A stretch of 42,590 nucleotides of DNA. Origin: JAUXFS01 sp050329575. GTDB taxonomy: Bacteria > Pseudomonadota > Alphaproteobacteria > Rhodospirillales > Defluviicoccaceae. The stretch covers positions 1 through 42,590 of the forward strand of contig JBHJOP010000115.1 in NCBI GenBank assembly GCA_050329575.1. Direction: 5' to 3'. Shown in pieces: positions 38,776 through 42,590 of the stretch; within the stretch, counting starts at the first letter, position 1, and every line of letters begins with the position of its first letter. A program made the translations under genes and the position numbers. Under the pieces are notes generated by a model. The model searched no databases and had not been told where the DNA came from. It worked only from the letters and a program-made list of their open reading frames with translations.

Positions 38776-41062
38776 GGTTCCGAGTGGTGTTCGGACGATC
38801 GCCGGGGTGGAAACGTCCATCGCCGCGTTCGTCGGCTACACCGGTCGCGGCCCGACCAATGCCGCCCGGCAGATCTTCAATTTCGGCGACTTCGAACGGA
38901 CCTTCGGCGGCCTCCACCGCGACAGCCTGCTCGGCTACGCGGTGCAGCACTTCTACCTCAACGGCGGCGGCAAGGCATGGGTCGTGCGGGTCGCCCAGGG
39001 AGCAGCACGGGCCTCCGTCGGGCTGCGCAACGGCGTCGGCCTCGGCGCCGTGACCGTGCTGACGGCGACCGCCAAATCGGAAGGCTTGTGGGGGAACGCG
39101 TTGCGCCTCGATGTCGATTACGACACCGCCAATCCGGCCAGCCTGTTCAACCTGACCGTCACCGAGTTCGTCGAGCAGGGTGGCGTTCTGCAGCCGGCTC
39201 GCTCCGAGGTGCACCGAAATCTTGGGATGAGCCGCTTCGGCGCCAACTTCGCCGTCGACGTGGTCAACGCGACATCGGAACTGATCGACCTGACCCGCCC
39301 GGTCGCCGCTGTCACCGCGATCCAGGATGCCAATGGCACCAGCCGCAGCGGCGCCCTCTCCCTCGCCGACACTGCGCAGTTGGGAGACGACCGGCGCCGT
39401 CTCGCAATCATCGTCGATGGCGATGGGCCACACGAGTTCGATCTCTTCGACGCCGGCGGCGACCTCGCCGGCGCGACCCTCAACGACCGCCTCGACGACC
39501 TCGCCGCCCGGATCCAGGCGCAGGTGCGGGCGCTCGACCCGGCCAACGCCGCGTTTGCCAATTTCACTTGCGCGCGCGACGAGGCGACCGTGGTCGCGAT
39601 CTCGGGAACGCCCAACGGCGAGGGCGAGCGGTCGTCGGTTCGCTTCCTCAACGCCGGCCAACGTAACGCCGCCCTCGTTCTCCGGCTCGGGCTCGCCAAC
39701 GGCGGACGCGAGACCGATGCGACGAGCGCCATCCGACCGCTGCAGACCGGCACGGTCGGCGGCGACTTGGCGGCCCTCGACCTCGCCGGTCTGTCGGCGC
39801 CGGCGGCGATCAACATCACCCTGCGTGCCGCTGGTGCCACCGACGACGGTCCGCACACGTTCCAACTGTGGGCCACCGCGGCGGCCCGCCCGACCACTCT
39901 GGAGGGGCTGCGGTCGCGAATTGCGGCCGCCCTGGCGACGTCGGGTCGCGCGGCGCTCAACCAAGCCCGGCTTACGGTTGTCGACCAGCGCCTGCGGCTG
40001 GTGGCCGGAGGCAACGACCCGAACGTGCGCCTGATCGTCGTCGACAGCGGCGCCGACACCACCGCGACCGACATCGGCCTTGCCGCCGGCGACGACAACA
40101 TCGCCCGCTACGCGCTCGGCGTTGGTGCAACGGCGCAGGCGCAGACCGGTGCGGTCCCCGGCGACGACGGAGGTCCTCCCTCCGACATCGACCTCCGCGG
40201 CAGCCGAGCCGAGAAGTCGGGGCTGTTCGCCCTTGAGGACGTCGACCTGTTTAACATCCTCTGTTTGCCCGGCAGGTCGGACGGCGCGTTGCTCGGCGAA
40301 GCGATCGCCTATGCCGAGGAGCGCCGGGCTTTCATGCTGGTCGATCTTCCGGATACGATCGATACCTTGCCGGAGGCACAGGCTTGGCTGGCCGGTAACG
40401 GCGCTCTCCGCCATCGCAACGTCGCCGCCTACTTCCCTCGCATCAGGGCGGCCGACCCGCTGCAGAATAACCGCATCCGCGCTTTTCCGAACTGCGGCGC
40501 GGTCGCCGGCCTGTATGCCCGCACCGACGGCTCGCGCGGGGTGTGGAAAGCCCCGGCCGGAACCGAGGCCTCGCTCCGCGGCGTTCAAGCGCTGGATTAC
40601 ACCCTGACCGATCCTGAGAACGGCGTCCTCAATCCGCTTGGACTCAACTGCCTGCGCAATTTCCCGGCCTTCGGTCCGGTCGTGTGGGGCGCGCGAACCC
40701 TGGTCGGCAGCGACCAGCTCGCCTCGGAGTGGAAGTACATCCCGGTGCGGCGGCTGGCGCTTTTCCTGGAGGAGAGCCTTTACCGCGGCACCCAGTGGGT
40801 GGTGTTCGAGCCCAACGACGAACCCCTCTGGGCGCAGATCCGCCTCAACGTCGGCGCCTTCATGAACACCCTGTTCCGCCAAGGCGCGTTCCAGGGACGG
40901 ACGCCGCAGGAGGCCTACCTCGTCAAGTGCGATCGCGAGACGACGACTCAGAACGATATCGACCGCGGCATCGTCAACATCGTGGTCGGGTTCGCGCCGC
41001 TGAAGCCGGCCGAGTTCGTGATCATCCGGATCCAGCAGTTGGCTGGCCAGATCCAGGTGTAG
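38735..41062 (+). CDS. Contractile tail sheath protein (eCIS/phage tail-like)
   Basis: A 775-residue sheath protein, the contracting outer tube of a phage-tail-like injection particle. It begins NVTYPGVYVVEVPSGVRTI and has the FVGYTGRGP turn, then NFGDFERTFGG. The C-terminal sheath domain is clear: GVWKAPAG, PVVWGARTL, VVFEPNDEPLW and final KPAEFVIIRIQQLAGQIQV. Typical sheaths are ~350-500 residues. The excess is an insert of ~250 residues containing two similar units starting DGPHEF (residue 230) and DGPHTF (residue 371), probably exposed on the surface. The ATG at 38735 has GGAGGGAGG upstream. The tube gene follows after nine bases. Confidence 0.93.
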   Translation: MAVNVTYPGVYVVEVPSGVRTIAGVETSIAAFVGYTGRGPTNAARQIFNFGDFERTFGGLHRDSLLGYAVQHFYLNGGGKAWVVRVAQGAARASVGLRNGVGLGAVTVLTATAKSEGLWGNALRLDVDYDTANPASLFNLTVTEFVEQGGVLQPARSEVHRNLGMSRFGANFAVDVVNATSELIDLTRPVAAVTAIQDANGTSRSGALSLADTAQLGDDRRRLAIIVDGDGPHEFDLFDAGGDLAGATLNDRLDDLAARIQAQVRALDPANAAFANFTCARDEATVVAISGTPNGEGERSSVRFLNAGQRNAALVLRLGLANGGRETDATSAIRPLQTGTVGGDLAALDLAGLSAPAAINITLRAAGATDDGPHTFQLWATAAARPTTLEGLRSRIAAALATSGRAALNQARLTVVDQRLRLVAGGNDPNVRLIVVDSGADTTATDIGLAAGDDNIARYALGVGATAQAQTGAVPGDDGGPPSDIDLRGSRAEKSGLFALEDVDLFNILCLPGRSDGALLGEAIAYAEERRAFMLVDLPDTIDTLPEAQAWLAGNGALRHRNVAAYFPRIRAADPLQNNRIRAFPNCGAVAGLYARTDGSRGVWKAPAGTEASLRGVQALDYTLTDPENGVLNPLGLNCLRNFPAFGPVVWGARTLVGSDQLASEWKYIPVRRLALFLEESLYRGTQWVVFEPNDEPLWAQIRLNVGAFMNTLFRQGAFQGRTPQEAYLVKCDRETTTQNDIDRGIVNIVVGFAPLKPAEFVIIRIQQLAGQIQV

Positions 41063-41071
41063 GGGGCGACC

Positions 41072-41584
41072 ATGGCTCAGTTCAGCGTTAACGCGCAGCG
41101 GTTCGATCCCTACAAGAATTTCAAGTTCCGAGTGAAATGGGACGGGCGGTACGTCGCCGGGATCAGCAAGGTCAGCGCTCTCAAGCGCTCGACCGAGGTC
41201 GTCGAGCACCGGGAGGGCGGAGATCCGAGCAGCAGCCGCAAGTCCCCCGGACGCACCAAGTATGAAGCGATCACCCTGGAGCGCGGAGTGACCCACGATC
41301 CGGAGTTCGAGCGCTGGTCCAACAAGGTGTGGAACTACGGCACTGGTCTCGGCGCGGAGAGCTCGCTCAAGGACTTCCGCAAGGACATCATCCTGGAGGT
41401 CTACAACGAGGCCGGACAACTGGCGCTCGCCTACCGGATCTACCGCTGCTGGGTATCGGAATTCCAGGCGCTGCCCGACCTGGACGCCAACGCCAACGCC
41501 GTCGCTATCCAGACCCTCAAGCTGGAGAACGAGGGATGGGAACGCGACCTCGACGTTCAGGAGCCCAACGAGCCGTCGCTATGA
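41072..41584 (+). CDS. Contractile tail tube protein (T4 gp19-like)
   Basis: A 170-residue inner-tube protein whose hexameric rings stack inside the sheath. The family pattern is clear: FDPYKNFKFRVKWDGRYVAG, then ISKVSALKRSTEVVEHREGG, LERGVTHDPEFERWSNKVW, and AYRIYRCWVSEFQALPDLDA near the end. Such tubes are shared by eCIS (Afp/PVC-type) clusters and some phages. It starts nine bases after the sheath gene, and its stop overlaps the next ATG (ATGA). Confidence 0.93.
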   Translation: MAQFSVNAQRFDPYKNFKFRVKWDGRYVAGISKVSALKRSTEVVEHREGGDPSSSRKSPGRTKYEAITLERGVTHDPEFERWSNKVWNYGTGLGAESSLKDFRKDIILEVYNEAGQLALAYRIYRCWVSEFQALPDLDANANAVAIQTLKLENEGWERDLDVQEPNEPSL

Positions 41585-42345
41585 CCGCCGCCTGTACGGC
41601 CGACGAGGTGCGGGCCGGACTGCGGCCCGAGAGCCTGCTCTGGGCGTGGGAACACGGCTCCCGCCGGCAGCCGGTCGACCGGGCGCTGGTGATGCTGAAG
41701 GCCGCGCTGCCGTCCTGTCCCGATCCGACTTTGGCGGCGCTCAGCATTGCCGAACGGGATTCCCTGTTGCTCCGCATCCGCGTCGCCACTTTCGGGGCCC
41801 TCATCGACGCCCAGGCCGCGTGTCCGGCCTGCGGCACGACGGTGACCTTCACGACGGACGCGGAGAGCTTGCTACAAGTCGGCGGGGTCGTCGAACCCGC
41901 CGGCGATCTGTGCGTCGCGGCCGGCGGTTACCGGGTGCGGCTGCGCGCGCCGGACAGTCGGGATCTTGCGGCCGCCGCCACGACTGCCGATGCCGCCGCG
42001 GCGCGCGCGGTGCTGCTCCGGCGTATGATCGACGGCGCATGGCGGGACGGGGCGCCGATTGCACCGGACGAGCTGCCGGAGGCCTTGATCGCCGAGGCGA
42101 TAGGCGAGCTCGCGAACCGGCAGGGCTGCGCCGACATCACTTTCGCGCTGTCTTGCCCCAATTGCGGGCACCCATGGTCGGCGCCGCTGGACGCGGCGTC
42201 GTTCCTGTGGGCGGAGATCGCGACCGAGGCCGAACGAGTCGCCCGCGCCGTCGATACCCTGGCGCGGACCTATGGTTGGAGCGAGGCCGCGATCCTGGCC
42301 ATGAGCGCGCCTCGCCGCCACCTCTACCTCCAATTGGCGGGGTAG
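41581..42345 (+). CDS. T4-type baseplate hub/assembly chaperone-like protein with zinc ribbon
   Basis: A 254-residue protein. The first region has the DRALVMLKAALPSCPDPTLA stretch and a phrase SIAERDSLLLRIR, as in the T4-like baseplate protein family found near sheath and tube genes in eCIS clusters. Two CxxC pairs, Cys81/Cys84 (CPACG) and Cys192/Cys195 (CPNCG), suggest a split zinc ribbon. The C-terminal helical region ends DTLARTYGWSEAAILAMS, as in phage baseplate/tail assembly proteins. It probably helps assemble the baseplate or hub. Translationally coupled to the tube gene. The exact subfamily is uncertain. Confidence 0.78.
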   Translation: MTAACTADEVRAGLRPESLLWAWEHGSRRQPVDRALVMLKAALPSCPDPTLAALSIAERDSLLLRIRVATFGALIDAQAACPACGTTVTFTTDAESLLQVGGVVEPAGDLCVAAGGYRVRLRAPDSRDLAAAATTADAAAARAVLLRRMIDGAWRDGAPIAPDELPEALIAEAIGELANRQGCADITFALSCPNCGHPWSAPLDAASFLWAEIATEAERVARAVDTLARTYGWSEAAILAMSAPRRHLYLQLAG

Positions 42346-42352
42346 ACCTTTG

Positions 42353-42590
42353 GTGGACTTCCTCTCGCGGCTGGCGGAACGGGCGGTCGGCTTAGGCGCG
42401 TCGGTCATGCCGCGCCGGCCTTCACTGTTTGAGCCGCCGCCACCGTTCGCTCCCGGGCCGACCGCCGCGCCGGGTCCCCGCAAGAGGACCGACGAGGGCG
42501 GGGAAGGGGCTTCGTCTCTGCCTCCGGTCGGGCCGGTCGCCGACCATCGGCCGCCCGTCGCCGACGCGCCGCCGGTCGGCGCCGTCGCGC
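42353..42590 (+). CDS. Proline-rich protein of tail cluster, truncated by window end
   Basis: A frame starting at GTG 42353 (or TTG 42350), eight bases after the chaperone-like gene, runs to the right edge (about 79 codons). It opens VDFLSRLAERAVGLGASVMP, a short helix, and then becomes extremely Pro/Ala-rich (SLFEPPPPFAPGPTAAPG), so it is disordered. Proteins with this opening and a Pro-rich body are common after the tube genes in eCIS clusters. No function can be read from the visible part. Confidence 0.6.
   Translation, partial: MDFLSRLAERAVGLGASVMPRRPSLFEPPPPFAPGPTAAPGPRKRTDEGGEGASSLPPVGPVADHRPPVADAPPVGAVA

Noticed and set aside
38660..41419. A 919-codon open frame antisense to the sheath and tube genes
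   Set aside because: Sheath and tube reading frames show clear family motifs. The antisense frame has low-complexity, repetitive composition.
38735..42345. Type VI secretion
   Set aside because: The sheath is one phage-type protein, not a TssB/TssC pair, and the tube is gp19-like rather than Hcp. No TssJLM is visible.
1..42590. CRISPR arrays, insertion sequences, rRNA or tRNA genes
   Set aside because: No regularly spaced repeats, transposase-like frames, terminal inverted repeats or structural RNA genes were seen in the window.

Overview
The window is GC-rich bacterial chromosome from an alphaproteobacterium, probably of the Rhodospirillales type (the order is an inference; the class is well supported). 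The evidence is gene order. leuS-lptE-holA converges on parB-parA-rsmG-mnmG-mnmE. rho-hemJ-hemH-hemE diverges from ppsR-maf-aroE-coaE-dnaQ. secB/fxsA, a Tim44-like gene and mltA follow. This is the classic alphaproteobacterial origin-proximal arrangement. The 429-base hemE-ppsR gap is the best oriC candidate: it has a near-consensus DnaA box, several weaker ones and a cluster of GANTC sites. Two parS palindromes lie 10-12 kb away, beside parAB.

Layout. 1-309: start of a leftward porin gene, cut by the window edge. 566-5335: lipoprotein, leuS, lptE, holA (rightward). 5358-11665: parB, parA, rsmG, mnmG, mnmE, a thioredoxin-like [2Fe-2S] ferredoxin and a DUF6489-like gene (leftward), with parS sites either side of mnmG. 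11838-15362: DUF255/thioredoxin protein, ogt, quinone oxidoreductase (rightward). 15382-19424: rho, hemJ, hemH, hemE (leftward). 19425-19853: putative oriC. 19854-23478: ppsR, maf, aroE, coaE and dnaQ, the first four overlapping by 4 bases. 23501-26726: secB and fxsA leftward, Tim44-like and mltA rightward.

26938-35332 is more accessory. It holds a plant-type ferredoxin, a three-gene module with an XRE regulator and a promoter/operator palindrome, a leftward aminoethylphosphonate-type ABC operon (binding protein, attenuator, ATPase, fused permease, HAD phosphatase), two unknown leftward genes and an orphan ParA-like ATPase. 35363-38386 returns to housekeeping: bcp, then infA, a second maf, an RNase E/G-like gene and yacG.

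From 38387 a lower-GC, gene-poor stretch leads into the first genes of a contractile phage-tail-like (probably extracellular contractile injection, eCIS) cluster: a large sheath with two related inserts, a tube, a zinc-ribbon T4-type baseplate/chaperone protein and a proline-rich gene running off the right edge. This is the most unusual system here, and only its beginning is visible.
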